Shown: piece by piece, positions 49,870-58,629 of the stretch | How positions within the stretch are numbered: the stretch's first letter is position 1 | Layout of the letters: the number at the start of each line of letters is the position of its first letter | Assembly: GCA_902625945.1 (NCBI GenBank) | Contig: CACODG010000004.1 | Span: 29,569 to 93,568, forward strand | Length of the DNA stretch: 64,000 nucleotides | Direction of reading: 5' to 3' | Origin: an uncultured Pelagibacteraceae bacterium | GTDB taxonomy: Bacteria; Pseudomonadota; Alphaproteobacteria; Pelagibacterales; Pelagibacteraceae | Notes under the pieces: generated by a model | Databases searched by the model: none | Told to the model about the DNA's origin: nothing | The model's input: the letters and a program-made list of their open reading frames with translations, nothing else | Translations under genes and position numbers: made by a program

Positions 49870-50992
49870 TTTTAAATTTTTCGTGCATTGAGTCTAAAAA
49901 ACTTTTAAGAGTTTTCAAAAATTCAGGTTCATCAAGTAAAAAGGAATCATGGCCTTTATCAGTTTTAATTTCAGAGTATGAAACATCCGCCCCTGAAGCA
50001 TTCAACGCTATTACTATGTCTTTATTTTCTTTTGTTGTGTAAAGCCAATCTGAAGAAAAAGATATTATTAAAAACTTTGTTTTTTGATTTCTGAAAGCTT
50101 CAGTTAGACCGCCTTTAAATTGTTTAGAAAGATCAAAATAATCCATAGCTCTTGTTATATAAAGAATAGAATTGGCATCAAATCTTTCTGTAAAAGCATA
50201 ACCTTGATGTCTTAGATAACTTTCTACTTGAAAATCTGCATTGAAACTGAATTCATAATCTGCTTTTTCTTGTAATTTTCTTCCAAACTTTTCTTGCATG
50301 CCTTTTTCAGATAAATAACTTATATGACCAACCATTCTTGCTACAGCTAATCCATTTTTTGGTTGAACATTTTTTAAAACATATTTTCCATTATCCCACA
50401 CAGGATCAGCCATTATTGCCTGACGTGCTAATTCATTTAAAGCTATATTTTGCGCGCTATGACTAGAACTGCAAGCTATAGGAATTGCTGAAAAAGTTTT
50501 ATCAGGAAATGTTATACAAAATTGTAAAAGCTGCATACCACCCATAGACCCACCAGTTGCGCACAAAAGTTTTTTTATGCCTAGATGTTCGAGTAATGAT
50601 TCTTGTGCTCTTATCATATCTTTTATAGTTATAACTGGGAAATCTAATCCATAAGGTAGTTTTGTTTCTGGGTTTATATTTTTAGGACCCAGAGAACCCA
50701 TGCAACCACCTATAACGTTTGCGCAAATAACAAAATATTTATTAGTATCAATAGCTTTTCCGGGACCAACAGCAGTAACCCACCATCCTTCTTTATTTGT
50801 TATAGGGTTAATCCCTGTAACAAATTGGTCTCCTGTAAGTGCATGAAATACGAGAATAGCGTTATCCTTATTTTGATTTAATTTTCCGTAAGTTTCGTAT
50901 GCGAGCGGAAAATTGTTTATAGTCTTTCCGCAATCAAGTTTAAGTGATTTTGCAACATTTAATTTCTTTATATTTTCAATTTTTACATTCAT
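49853..50992 (-). CDS. metX: Homoserine O-acyltransferase MetX
   Basis: Acylates homoserine (usually with acetyl-CoA) for methionine synthesis. Alpha/beta hydrolase fold with the oxyanion/N-terminal HALTGDQF, the nucleophile in [15 protein letters not shown] (about 150), and the terminal His in [16 protein letters not shown] (about 355). I choose the ATG at 50992 ([11 protein letters not shown]). The track start at 51022 would translate through a terminator hairpin and add ten residues ([10 protein letters not shown]); that reading frame is nevertheless open. A SAM-II riboswitch lies just upstream, so expression should fall when SAM is plentiful. Confidence 0.95.
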   Translation of the reverse strand: MNVKIENIKKLNVAKSLKLDCGKTINNFPLAYETYGKLNQNKDNAILVFHALTGDQFVTGINPITNKEGWWVTAVGPGKAIDTNKYFVICANVIGGCMGSLGPKNINPETKLPYGLDFPVITIKDMIRAQESLLEHLGIKKLLCATGGSMGGMQLLQFCITFPDKTFSAIPIACSSSHSAQNIALNELARQAIMADPVWDNGKYVLKNVQPKNGLAVARMVGHISYLSEKGMQEKFGRKLQEKADYEFSFNADFQVESYLRHQGYAFTERFDANSILYITRAMDYFDLSKQFKGGLTEAFRNQKTKFLIISFSSDWLYTTKENKDIVIALNASGADVSYSEIKTDKGHDSFLLDEPEFLKTLKSFLDSMHEKFKNEKRI

Positions 50993-50994
50993 CC

Positions 50995-51020
50995 AAAAAA
51001 AAAGCCCAGCTAAACTGGGC
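50995..51020 (-). terminator. Intrinsic terminator between SAM-II riboswitch and metX
   Basis: Read on the minus strand, gcccag and ctgggc (51015-51020 and 51004-51009) form a 6-bp stem with a 5-base loop, followed by nine T (51003-50995). It lies between the riboswitch 3' end and the metX ATG, 2 bases before that codon. This arrangement suggests transcription attenuation as the expression platform, either together with or instead of Shine-Dalgarno masking. Confidence 0.8.
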
Positions 51021-51022
51021 AT

Positions 51023-51075
51023 CCCCTTTTTAGCTACATTTATTATGCGCTTGCAATATGGTTAAATCAGCGCGA
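51023..51075 (-). promoter_or_regulatory. SAM-II riboswitch upstream of metX
   Basis: The minus strand reads TCGCGCTGATTTAACC, then ATATTGCAAGCGCATAAT, then AAATGTAGCTAAAAAGGGG. This matches the SAM-II aptamer described for metX in marine metagenomes, differing from the sequence I remember at about three positions. P1 is GCGCT/AGCGC and the 3' AGCTAAAAAGGG strand makes the pseudoknot that closes the SAM pocket. SAM-II aptamers bind S-adenosylmethionine and lower expression of methionine genes. An AT-rich stretch (TATAAA, 51110-51115) could be its -10 element, but the -35 is not clear. Confidence 0.93.
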
Positions 51076-51168
51076 GTTATTCTTACTAAATCATCATAAA
51101 CTTGTCAATTTTATATAAGATAAAGACTTATAGAAAAACTATAACAATTTAGATAATACTTTAATAAA

Positions 51169-52251
51169 ATGACATTTCCTAAACCAAATAACATTGTAGC
51201 TGAAAAGTACGTTGCAGGAATGAGTTTATTCAAAAGTAAACTGGCTAAAATAAAATTATCAGCTAATGAGTCTGCACTTGGTCCTAGTCCTAAAGCCAAA
51301 AAAGAATACATTAAGGTATCAAAAAGTTTTTCAAGATACCCAGATTCTGATGGAACATTTTTAAGAAAAACTTTATCTAATAAATTCAAATTAGATAGCA
51401 ATAGAATTATTTTAGGTTCAGGATCAGATCAAATTTTTGAACTTATCTGTAAATCTTTTTTAAAAAAAGGGGATCAGGTGATTGTTCCTAAATACAGTTT
51501 TATTATTTATAGAATTTACAGTAAAATGAATGGAGCTAAAGTTATTTACTCTAGAGAAAATAATTTTAAAGTTTCAGTAAAAGAAATCTTAAAAAAAGTT
51601 TCCAAAAAAACTAAAATTATTTTTTTAGCTAATCCTAACAACCCAACTGGCACTTATATTAAAAAAAAAGATTTACTATTTCTAAGAAAAAAACTAAGAA
51701 GTAATATTCTATTGGTTGTTGATGATGCTTATTTTGAATATGTAAAACAAAAAGATTATCTTTCAGCTTTAAAGATTTTCAAGAATTATAAGAATGTAAT
51801 AATGACAAGAACATTCTCAAAAATTTATGGGCTAGCAGGATTAAGAGTTGGATGGGGTTATGCATCTAAAGAAATTATAAATGCACTTAATAAAGTTAAA
51901 CCACCGTTCAATGTAAGTAGGCCAGCTTTATTTGCTGCATCTGCAGCAATTAAAGATAGTTTATGGTTAAACAAAGAAATAAAGCACGTAAATAAATGGA
52001 ATAAAAAAATGTTTAATGAGTTTAAAAAAATGAATATTGAAACTAACAAAAGCTATAGTAATTTTTTATTAGTAAATTTTGATAGAGTAAAAATTAATTC
52101 ATCAAAAGTTTTTAAACTGTTGGCCAAAAACGGAATATTAGTACGTAAAATGGATGTATATGGTATTAAGAATTCGTTGAGAATTACAATTGGAAAAAGC
52201 GACGAAAATAGAAAATTAATTTCAAAAATGAAAAAAATATTAAATGTTTAA
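51169..52251 (+). CDS. hisC: Histidinol-phosphate / aromatic aminotransferase
   Basis: PLP-dependent class I/II aminotransferase of the HisC family. Features: KLSANESALGPSPKAKK (about 25-41), LGSGSDQIFELICKSFLKKGDQVIVP (about 82), FLANPNNPTGTYI (about 149), and the PLP-binding Lys in RTFSKIYGLAGLRVGWGY (about 208-225). Length 360 is normal. It overlaps tyrA by 8 bases, so it probably serves as the tyrosine/phenylalanine aminotransferase; a role in histidine synthesis is possible as well. It is divergent from the riboswitch-controlled metX. Confidence 0.93.
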   Translation: MTFPKPNNIVAEKYVAGMSLFKSKLAKIKLSANESALGPSPKAKKEYIKVSKSFSRYPDSDGTFLRKTLSNKFKLDSNRIILGSGSDQIFELICKSFLKKGDQVIVPKYSFIIYRIYSKMNGAKVIYSRENNFKVSVKEILKKVSKKTKIIFLANPNNPTGTYIKKKDLLFLRKKLRSNILLVVDDAYFEYVKQKDYLSALKIFKNYKNVIMTRTFSKIYGLAGLRVGWGYASKEIINALNKVKPPFNVSRPALFAASAAIKDSLWLNKEIKHVNKWNKKMFNEFKKMNIETNKSYSNFLLVNFDRVKINSSKVFKLLAKNGILVRKMDVYGIKNSLRITIGKSDENRKLISKMKKILNV

Positions 52252-53140
52252 TAAGATAAGTATAATTGGTTGCGGTTTAATTGGATCTTCCATTTTAAGA
52301 GCTGTAGAAGAAAAAAAAATAGCACTTAAAATAAGTGCTTACGATAAGTCGTTGAGCGTAACTAATTATTTGAAAAAAAATTTCTCAGCAGAAATCTGTA
52401 TAAATATTTCTGATGTTGTAAAAGAGTCTGATTTGGTAATAATCGCCTCTCCTTTGAGTAGTTACAAAGAAATACTTCTTTCTATTCAATCTAGTTTGAA
52501 AGAAAATGTAATTTTGACAGATACGGGTTCTGCTAAAAAAGAAGTGAATAAAATTATCAGCAACTTAAATCTTAAAAATGTTAATTGGATTGCTTCACAT
52601 CCTATAGCTGGAACTGAATACAGCGGTCCAGAGGCTGGCTTTTCAAGTTTGTTTAAAAATAGATGGTGTATCTTATCTGCTGATGAGAAAGCTACTAAAG
52701 ATAAAATAAAAGCTTTGGAAAACTTTTGGATTAAGCTTGGTAGCAAGACTAAGTTAATGACATTTGAAGATCATGATTATGTCTTATCTTTGACAAGTCA
52801 TTTACCTCATGCAGTAGCTTACAGTATTGTTAAAACAGCGATAAACAATCAGGATAAATTTAAAGATGACGTCATACAATACAGTGCAGGTGGTCTTAGA
52901 GATTTTACAAGGATAGCAGCATCAGACCCCTTAATGTGGAAAGATATATTTATTGATAATAGTGAAAATATTCTTAAAGTTTTAGATAATTACTCCATGA
53001 ATCTTAATGAAATAAAAGATGCTATTAGAAATAAGGATAGCAAAAAACTTTTAGAAATTTTTTCTTCAACTAAAAAAGTAAGAAAAGAAATTATTGAAGC
53101 CGGTCAGGATACAGATAAACCAGGTTTTGGAAGAAAATAA
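52244..53140 (+). CDS. tyrA: Prephenate / arogenate dehydrogenase
   Basis: Oxidative decarboxylation of prephenate (or arogenate) in tyrosine synthesis. The Rossmann motif IIGCGLIGSSILRAV is at 6-20, LTDTGSAKKEV near 95, the active-site SHPIAGTEYSGPEAGF near 117, and the catalytic His region LTSHLPHAVAYSIV near 183. GRDFTRIAASDP-like (GGLRDFTRIAASDPLMW) is also typical. Length 298 is normal. It ends one base before the stop of convergent plsC. Confidence 0.95.
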   Translation: MFNKISIIGCGLIGSSILRAVEEKKIALKISAYDKSLSVTNYLKKNFSAEICINISDVVKESDLVIIASPLSSYKEILLSIQSSLKENVILTDTGSAKKEVNKIISNLNLKNVNWIASHPIAGTEYSGPEAGFSSLFKNRWCILSADEKATKDKIKALENFWIKLGSKTKLMTFEDHDYVLSLTSHLPHAVAYSIVKTAINNQDKFKDDVIQYSAGGLRDFTRIAASDPLMWKDIFIDNSENILKVLDNYSMNLNEIKDAIRNKDSKKLLEIFSSTKKVRKEIIEAGQDTDKPGFGRK

Positions 53141-53848
53141 TTAAAGGAACTTTTTTATTTCAGTGTAGATTTTATTTTCTATATCTTTAGTAAATTCTTT
53201 ACCTTCCTTACCTGAAGCGACTGGTTCCAAAAATGAAATATGAATGTCTCCCGGGTATTTCATAAAACTATTTTTTGGCCAAACTTTTCCAGTGTTTAAA
53301 GCTACAGGAATACAAGGTAAATTAAGAGCATTATAAATTCTACCAACTCCCTTCTTAAATGGAGGCTGTTCATCAAGCTTTACCCTTGTTCCCTGTGGGA
53401 ATATTAGAAGCGGTCTTTTACTTTTCTCAATTCTTTCTTTTACTTTATCAAAAAAATTTAAATTTTCTTTTGTTGTTGTTTCTCTAACAATTGCTATTGC
53501 ACCTATTTTTCTCAAATACCATCCAAATAATGGAATATTAAGAAGTTCTTTTTTTAAAATAAAAATTGGACCATCTAAAGGTATCTGAAGAGCGAAAGTT
53601 TCAAACATTGATTGATGAGCTGAAGCAACAAAAAAATTCCCTTCCTTTTTAAGATTTTCAACTCCATGAAATATTACTTTCGTATTTAAAATAAGTCTTA
53701 AAATAACCACTATATATTTTGCTGATAATCTACCAAAAAAAATTGTGTATTTACTCGGTAAAATTAATGTTGGTATAGCAAAAATGAAAATTACTACCAA
53801 ACCAAAATATAAAAATATATTGAAGATTAATGATCTAATAAATTGCAT
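53141..53848 (-). CDS. plsC: 1-acyl-sn-glycerol-3-phosphate acyltransferase
   Basis: Acylates lysophosphatidate to phosphatidate in phospholipid synthesis at the inner membrane. An N-terminal hydrophobic helix (about 7-30) precedes the catalytic block ASAHQSMFETFAL (about 75). Here the usual HX4D acyltransferase motif reads HX4E, which I recall as common in alphaproteobacterial PlsC. LIFPQGTRVKLDEQPPFKKGVGRIY (about 148-172) is the second family motif. Length 235 is normal. Its start touches the lysA stop (TAATG), so it is translated after lysA in the argH-lptM-lysA-plsC run. Confidence 0.92.
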   Translation of the reverse strand: MQFIRSLIFNIFLYFGLVVIFIFAIPTLILPSKYTIFFGRLSAKYIVVILRLILNTKVIFHGVENLKKEGNFFVASAHQSMFETFALQIPLDGPIFILKKELLNIPLFGWYLRKIGAIAIVRETTTKENLNFFDKVKERIEKSKRPLLIFPQGTRVKLDEQPPFKKGVGRIYNALNLPCIPVALNTGKVWPKNSFMKYPGDIHISFLEPVASGKEGKEFTKDIENKIYTEIKKFL

Positions 53849-55077
53849 TAAGTATTTATCAATTTAAGTAAATTTTGTCTCTTTCTGATATATCTAAGTT
53901 TATTTTTATTAATTAAAATTTCAGCAACTAATGGTCTAGTATTATAATTTGATGATAATGAAGAACCGTATGCTCCAACATTAGTTATAGCAACAAACTC
54001 ATTTTCATTTATTTTAGGATAGTTTTTATAAACTCCAAATTTACAAGTACTTTCACATACTGGACCTACAAATTCTATTTTACCTTTCATACTCGATGAT
54101 TTTTTTGAAATTGGAATAATTTTATGAAAAGCCTCATATAAAGCAGGACGCATAAAATCATTCATACCAGCATCTAATATAATAAAGTTTTTATTAGTGC
54201 CTTTTTTAATAAATTGTATTTTACTAATTAGTAGTCCAGTATTTCCAATAATAGATCTACCTGGTTCAAAAATTATTCTACAATTTAACTTTTTAGAAAA
54301 ATTATGTACCATTTTAGAGTATTTACTTAAATTAATTGGTTTTTCTTTATCAGTATAATTAATACCAAAACCACCACCCAAATCGACATATTTTAAATTC
54401 AGTTTTAATTCTTTTATTAATTTACTCATTACATTTAGGGTTTTTTTAAAAGGTGCATCGTTTAAAATTTGACTACCAATATGCACACTTAATGCATCTA
54501 ATTTTACGTTTTTAAAAGATTTTACAGTTTTTAGGAAAACTTTAAAATTTTTAATCGATAAGCCGAATTTATTTTCAGCTTTACCAGTTGATATGTTTTT
54601 ATGTGTTTTTGCATCAACATTAGGATTTAACCTAAAACCAATTGAAACTTTTTTTCTTATTTTTTTTGCCAAATTATTTACTAATTTAGCTTCACTTTCA
54701 GACTCGCAATTAATTAATAAAATTTTCTTGCTAATTGCAATTTTTAACTCATCTTCTGTTTTTCCAACTCCAGAAAAAACAATTTTGTTTGGTTTGATAC
54801 CTGCCTTTAAAGCTTTTAATAGTTCACCGCCTGAAACCACGTCAGTTCCAGCACCTAATCTTCCAAGTACACGAAGTATGTTTAAATTACTATTAGATTT
54901 TGCAGCAAAACAAATTAAAGGATTAGTTTTTTTAAATGTGTTAGCAAACTTTAGAAAATTGAATACAATTTGATTTTCTGAATAAATATAAAAAGGTGTC
55001 TTGTTTTTTTTTAAAATATTCTTGATTGAGAGTTTTTCAATAAATAAATTTTTACCTACATATCTTAAATTTTGCAT
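53848..55077 (-). CDS. lysA: Diaminopimelate decarboxylase
   Basis: PLP enzyme that makes lysine from meso-diaminopimelate. The PLP-binding Lys is in ICFAAKSNSNLNIL (about 60), followed by GAGTDVVSGGELLKALKAG (about 76), the His of LSVHIGSQI (about 196), VDLGGGFGINY (about 230), FEPGRSIIGN (about 274) and the catalytic Cys in GPVCESTCKFG (about 344). Length 409 is normal. It begins 4 bases after the small lipoprotein gene. Confidence 0.97.
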   Translation of the reverse strand: MQNLRYVGKNLFIEKLSIKNILKKNKTPFYIYSENQIVFNFLKFANTFKKTNPLICFAAKSNSNLNILRVLGRLGAGTDVVSGGELLKALKAGIKPNKIVFSGVGKTEDELKIAISKKILLINCESESEAKLVNNLAKKIRKKVSIGFRLNPNVDAKTHKNISTGKAENKFGLSIKNFKVFLKTVKSFKNVKLDALSVHIGSQILNDAPFKKTLNVMSKLIKELKLNLKYVDLGGGFGINYTDKEKPINLSKYSKMVHNFSKKLNCRIIFEPGRSIIGNTGLLISKIQFIKKGTNKNFIILDAGMNDFMRPALYEAFHKIIPISKKSSSMKGKIEFVGPVCESTCKFGVYKNYPKINENEFVAITNVGAYGSSLSSNYNTRPLVAEILINKNKLRYIRKRQNLLKLINT

Positions 55078-55081
55078 AAGA

Positions 55082-55192
55082 TTAAGAAATTATCTTGACC
55101 TGACCTATTTGACCTTGGTATTTAGGCTCAGATTTTTTTCCGCAACTAGTTAAAATAAAAATTATCAAGAAAAAAGCAGTTATAATTTTCAT
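55082..55192 (-). CDS. Small lipoprotein, LptM-like (not in ORF track)
   Basis: A 36-codon reading frame on the minus strand, too short for the track. It encodes MKIITAFFLIIFILTSC, then GKKSEPKYQGQIGQVKIIS. This is a lipoprotein signal peptide with lipobox LTSC (Cys17) and a short soluble tail. The start overlaps the argH stop by one base (TAATG) and the stop is 4 bases before lysA, which supports translation. Tiny lipoproteins at exactly this place (argH-lptM-lysA) or next to dapF are common in proteobacteria; LptM of E. coli stabilises the LPS translocon LptDE. The family assignment is by position and lipobox. Confidence 0.8.
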   Translation of the reverse strand: MKIITAFFLIIFILTSCGKKSEPKYQGQIGQVKIIS

Positions 55193-56571
55193 TAAATTTC
55201 CCTTTTATATTTTTTTATCATTGATTTAACATTAATTACAGATGTTCCTCCATGAGATTTTTTCATATTCATAGAATTTTTTACATCAAATACTTTTAAA
55301 ACGCTTTTATCTAAATCTTTATAAAATTTTTTGATTTCTTCCAAATTTAATTCAGATAACATTTTTTTATTTTTTTCTGCGTAATTAACAAGTTTTGCTG
55401 AAATAGCATAAGACTCTCTAAACGATAAATTTTTATTTTTAACAAGATAGTCTGCAAAATCAGTTGCTGTTGTGTAACCTTGGTTAGCCATAAAAAGCAT
55501 ATTTATTTTATTTGCATTCACAGCACTGATTAATTCTGCGCTCATAGTCAAAGTATCTTTTAAAGCATCAAAGCCATCGAAAACTAACTCTTTGTCATCC
55601 TGCATATCTTTAAAATATGACATAGGGAGACCTTTCATTATTGTAAGCATTGCATTTAATTTTCCATAGTTTATTCCAACTTTTCCTCTAATCATTTCTG
55701 CAGGATCGGGATTCTTTTTTTGAGGCATAATTGAAGATCCTGTAAGCATACTGTCTTTAAATGAAATTAAATTAAAGGCATCAGAATTATAAATAATAAA
55801 ATCTTCAGCTAATCTTGATAAGTGCATTGCACAAATAGCAGCAGCATATAAAAAATCGATTACAAAATCTCTATCAGATACAGAGTCAATGGAATTATCT
55901 GTTGGTTTTTTAAAACCAAGTTTTTTTGCTGTATAAGTTCTATCTATCTTATAAGGTGTTCCTGAGAGCGCCGCAGATCCAAGCGGACACTCATCTAAAA
56001 GATTAAGATTATTCTCAAATCTTTTTTTATCTCTTTTTAACATCTCATAGTAAGACAATAAATAATGAGCGAATGAAATAGGTTGTGCATTTTTTAAATG
56101 CGTCAATCCTGGCATAACCGTATCAATATTTTTTTCAGCTTTTTTAATCAGATTTTTCATGACAACTGAAATGTCTTTTATAATTTCGTTTGATGCTTTT
56201 TTAATCCATAATTTAAAATCAGTTACCACCTGATCATTTCTTGATCTTGCAGTGTGCAGAAATCCAGCTGAAGGACCAATGATCTCGAATAATGCTTTTT
56301 CAATATTTAAATGGATATCTTCATATTTCTCTTTAAACTCAAAATTTCCCTTATCTATCTGAGCTTTAATTTTTTTAAGCCCGCTAATAATTTTGTTACC
56401 ATCTTCACTTTTAATGATCTTTTGTTTCATTAGCATTTGCGTGTGTACAACAGATGCAGCTATATCTTGTTCATAAAGTCTTTTATCAATATGAATTGAA
56501 GACCCAATCTTTTGAAAAGATTGAGACGTTTTGTATTTAAATCTGTTAGACCAAATTGTTTTATTTTTCAT
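55192..56571 (-). CDS. argH: Argininosuccinate lyase
   Basis: Last step of arginine synthesis, splitting argininosuccinate into arginine and fumarate. Typical features: IWSNRFKYKTSQSFQKIGSSIHIDKRLYEQDI at the start, SRNDQVVTDFKLW (about 112), GLTHLKNAQPISFAHYLLSYYEM (about 155) and the fumarase-superfamily signature GSSIMPQKKNPDPAEMIRGK (about 277-296). Length 459 is normal. It is divergent from tlpA with 30 bases between the starts. Confidence 0.97.
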   Translation of the reverse strand: MKNKTIWSNRFKYKTSQSFQKIGSSIHIDKRLYEQDIAASVVHTQMLMKQKIIKSEDGNKIISGLKKIKAQIDKGNFEFKEKYEDIHLNIEKALFEIIGPSAGFLHTARSRNDQVVTDFKLWIKKASNEIIKDISVVMKNLIKKAEKNIDTVMPGLTHLKNAQPISFAHYLLSYYEMLKRDKKRFENNLNLLDECPLGSAALSGTPYKIDRTYTAKKLGFKKPTDNSIDSVSDRDFVIDFLYAAAICAMHLSRLAEDFIIYNSDAFNLISFKDSMLTGSSIMPQKKNPDPAEMIRGKVGINYGKLNAMLTIMKGLPMSYFKDMQDDKELVFDGFDALKDTLTMSAELISAVNANKINMLFMANQGYTTATDFADYLVKNKNLSFRESYAISAKLVNYAEKNKKMLSELNLEEIKKFYKDLDKSVLKVFDVKNSMNMKKSHGGTSVINVKSMIKKYKREI

Positions 56572-56601
56572 TTTACTGTGTTATTTCTAATTTAAATTAA
56601 T

Positions 56602-57129
56602 ATGAAAATTAGTAAATCTTTTAAAATCTATATTCACATAATAGTTTTATCTCTCTTTAGCCAAAATCTAATTGGAGCTGAAGATTTTTCAAAAAATGTT
56701 GTTATTCATGAAAAACCAATAGCTATTAAAGAAATTAAATTTAAAGATTCTGATCTTCTAGATGTCGATTTAACTAACAAAAAAGGCAATATCATGATTA
56801 TTAATTTTTGGGCAACCTGGTGTGCCCCTTGCAAAAGAGAGATGCCTTCACTTGAAAAGTTAACTTTCAAATACCCAAAAATTAAGGTCTTTGCAGTTAA
56901 TACTGAAAAACCAAACAAAATAAGGACAAGAGATTTTTTTAGAAGTGTAGGTGTTACTACATTAAATACTTACTACGATCCTGATCTAAGCCTAGTAAAA
57001 ACTTTTAAACTCAGAGGACTTCCTACAAGCATATTAATTGATAAGGAAGGTAGAGAATTTGGAAGAGTAATAGGAGAGGTTGATTTTGCGAGTGAGGATT
57101 TTTTGCATTTGTTGAAGAAATATATTTAA
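56602..57129 (+). CDS. TlpA-like periplasmic thioredoxin
   Basis: Exported thiol-disulfide oxidoreductase with an N-terminal signal or anchor (residues 7-26, FKIYIHIIVLSLFSQNLIGA) and a thioredoxin fold with the redox motif NFWATWCAPCKREMPSL (about 70-86) and the cis-Pro loop RGLPTSILIDKEGREFGR (about 137). Such proteins reduce cytochrome c or oxidase assembly partners in alphaproteobacteria. Location opposite argH is the same as in many alphaproteobacteria. The end overlaps the convergent HIG1-like gene by 4 bases. Confidence 0.9.
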   Translation: MKISKSFKIYIHIIVLSLFSQNLIGAEDFSKNVVIHEKPIAIKEIKFKDSDLLDVDLTNKKGNIMIINFWATWCAPCKREMPSLEKLTFKYPKIKVFAVNTEKPNKIRTRDFFRSVGVTTLNTYYDPDLSLVKTFKLRGLPTSILIDKEGREFGRVIGEVDFASEDFLHLLKKYI

Positions 57130-57326
57130 TCTTTAAAAAAATATGCAAGTAGAACTAAAACAATAATTGCGATAAATTGCAAAAGAACTCTAAGCTGCAT
57201 CAGTTTATTAGAGTATTTTTTGCTAGTACTTCCTCCCTTAAATAAAGTATAAATACCCATTATTAAAACAATGGCAACAGCACCTAACAAAGTAAAACCT
57301 ATAAAGTTAAATAAAAATTCTGACAT
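57126..57326 (-). CDS. HIG1-domain twin-transmembrane small protein
   Basis: A 66-residue protein with two hydrophobic helices (about 9-29 and 46-63) and a basic loop containing SNKLMQLRVLLQ. This arrangement matches the bacterial twin-transmembrane/HIG1-type family, whose mitochondrial relatives associate with respiratory supercomplexes and cytochrome oxidase. It is convergent with tlpA and divergent from the esterase gene, with only 15 bases between the two start codons. The family call is by motif recall; a function in respiration is inferred. Confidence 0.75.
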   Translation of the reverse strand: MSEFLFNFIGFTLLGAVAIVLIMGIYTLFKGGSTSKKYSNKLMQLRVLLQFIAIIVLVLLAYFFKD

Positions 57327-57341
57327 AATTATTTTATCTAT

Positions 57342-57998
57342 ATGACCTTTTCATTAAATACAATTATTTTAGAGCCTCTTTCTAAAGAAAAACCTAAAAA
57401 CGCTGTAATACTTTGCCACGGATATGGAGGTGATGGAAAAGATATTTCAATTCTTGCAAGTTACTGGAGAGCGCATTTGCCAGACATTGTTATAATTTGC
57501 CCTGATGCTCCTGAAAAATGTGCAGCAAGTCCAACAGGATATCAATGGTTTGATCTAATGGATCAAACTCCTGAACAAATTTTATCTAAGTCTTTAGTAG
57601 CTGAGTATAAACTTAATAAATTAATAGATGAAGTTAAGGAAAAATATAATTTAAAAGCTAATGAAATTATTATTGGAGGCTTTAGTCAAGGTTGTATGAT
57701 ATCGTTACAAACTGGAATAAAAAGAAAAGATTCGATAAATTCTATAATTGGTTATTCTGGAAGAATAATAAGCACAGAGCATCTCTCTAAAAATATAATT
57801 TCTAGACCTAACATTATCTTAATGCATGGAGATCTCGATCAAGTTGTCCCGATAGAATCATTACTTGAAGCAAAAGAATTTTTCGGAAAAAATAATTACG
57901 AGATTGAAACAAAAATATTTAAACATTGTGAACATCGTATACCTACAGAGGGGTCAAGTTTGGGTCTACAATTCATCAAAAAACATTTTAATTTGTAA
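57342..57998 (+). CDS. Carboxylesterase / phospholipase family alpha/beta hydrolase
   Basis: Cytoplasmic serine hydrolase of the YpfH/acyl-protein-thioesterase-like family. HGYGGDGKDISIL is near residue 26, the nucleophile Ser is in IIGGFSQGCMISLQ (about 116), the acid in LMHGDLDQVVP (about 168), and the His in KHCEHRIPTEG (about 200). TGYQWFDLMDQTP is also a family feature. Length 218 is normal. The physiological ester is unknown. Confidence 0.86.
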   Translation: MTFSLNTIILEPLSKEKPKNAVILCHGYGGDGKDISILASYWRAHLPDIVIICPDAPEKCAASPTGYQWFDLMDQTPEQILSKSLVAEYKLNKLIDEVKEKYNLKANEIIIGGFSQGCMISLQTGIKRKDSINSIIGYSGRIISTEHLSKNIISRPNIILMHGDLDQVVPIESLLEAKEFFGKNNYEIETKIFKHCEHRIPTEGSSLGLQFIKKHFNL

Positions 57999-58059
57999 TT
58001 ATTTTACCTGGTACATAATTATAACTTGATAAAATTTTTCTTATCAGTTAGCTTTAAGA

Positions 58060-58629
58060 ATGATTATTTCTTCTGCAGATAAAGTTCCGCTAGAAAAGTG
58101 CCCAGCGTTAGTTCTTAATGCTGATTTTAGACCTTTGAGTTATTACCCTCTTTCTATTTGGTGCTGGCAAGACGCAGTTAAATCAGTGTTTTTAGATAGA
58201 GTAAGCATTGTTTCAAATTACAAACGAAAAATTAGAAGTCCATCTTTTGAAATGAATTTACCGAGCGTAATAGCTCTAAAAAATTTTATACAACCGTCAA
58301 AAAATCCCAACTTTACAAGATTTAATGTTTTTTTAAGAGACAAGTTTACCTGCCAATATTGTGGAGATAAAAAAGATTTAACTTTTGATCACTTATTGCC
58401 TAAATCAAAAGGAGGTCTAACAGATTGGAGCAATGTAGTGACAGCTTGCTCAAGTTGTAATGTGAAAAAAGGTGGAAAACTTTATAAGGACTGTGAATTG
58501 AGATTGACTAATAAACCTTACGCCCCAACCGTGGAAGATCTACATAGAAATGGAAGAAACTTTCCTCCTAATTTTCTCCACGAAAGCTGGATGGATTATC
58601 TATATTGGGATATCGAATTAGAACCGTAA
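58060..58629 (+). CDS. HNH endonuclease
   Basis: A 189-residue standalone HNH protein. The nuclease domain (about 88-150) has FTCQYCGDKKDLTFDHLLPKSKGG followed by NVVTACSSCNVKKGGKL: zinc cysteines as CxxC and CxxC, and the central catalytic DH. The N-terminal region (VLNADFRPLSYYPLSIWCWQDAVKSVFLDRV) is characteristic of a conserved HNH family that is widespread in alphaproteobacteria and not linked to introns, phage or restriction genes. Its job is unknown; DNA repair is only a guess. Confidence 0.88.
   Translation: MIISSADKVPLEKCPALVLNADFRPLSYYPLSIWCWQDAVKSVFLDRVSIVSNYKRKIRSPSFEMNLPSVIALKNFIQPSKNPNFTRFNVFLRDKFTCQYCGDKKDLTFDHLLPKSKGGLTDWSNVVTACSSCNVKKGGKLYKDCELRLTNKPYAPTVEDLHRNGRNFPPNFLHESWMDYLYWDIELEP

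Noticed and set aside
57999-58059. Weak hairpin (gataa/ttatc) between the esterase and HNH genes
   Set aside because: Only five AT pairs and no clean T run; not a convincing terminator.
58060-58629. HNH protein as a homing endonuclease or restriction enzyme
   Set aside because: It has the N-terminus of a conserved chromosomal HNH family and has no intron, intein or methyltransferase partner next to it.
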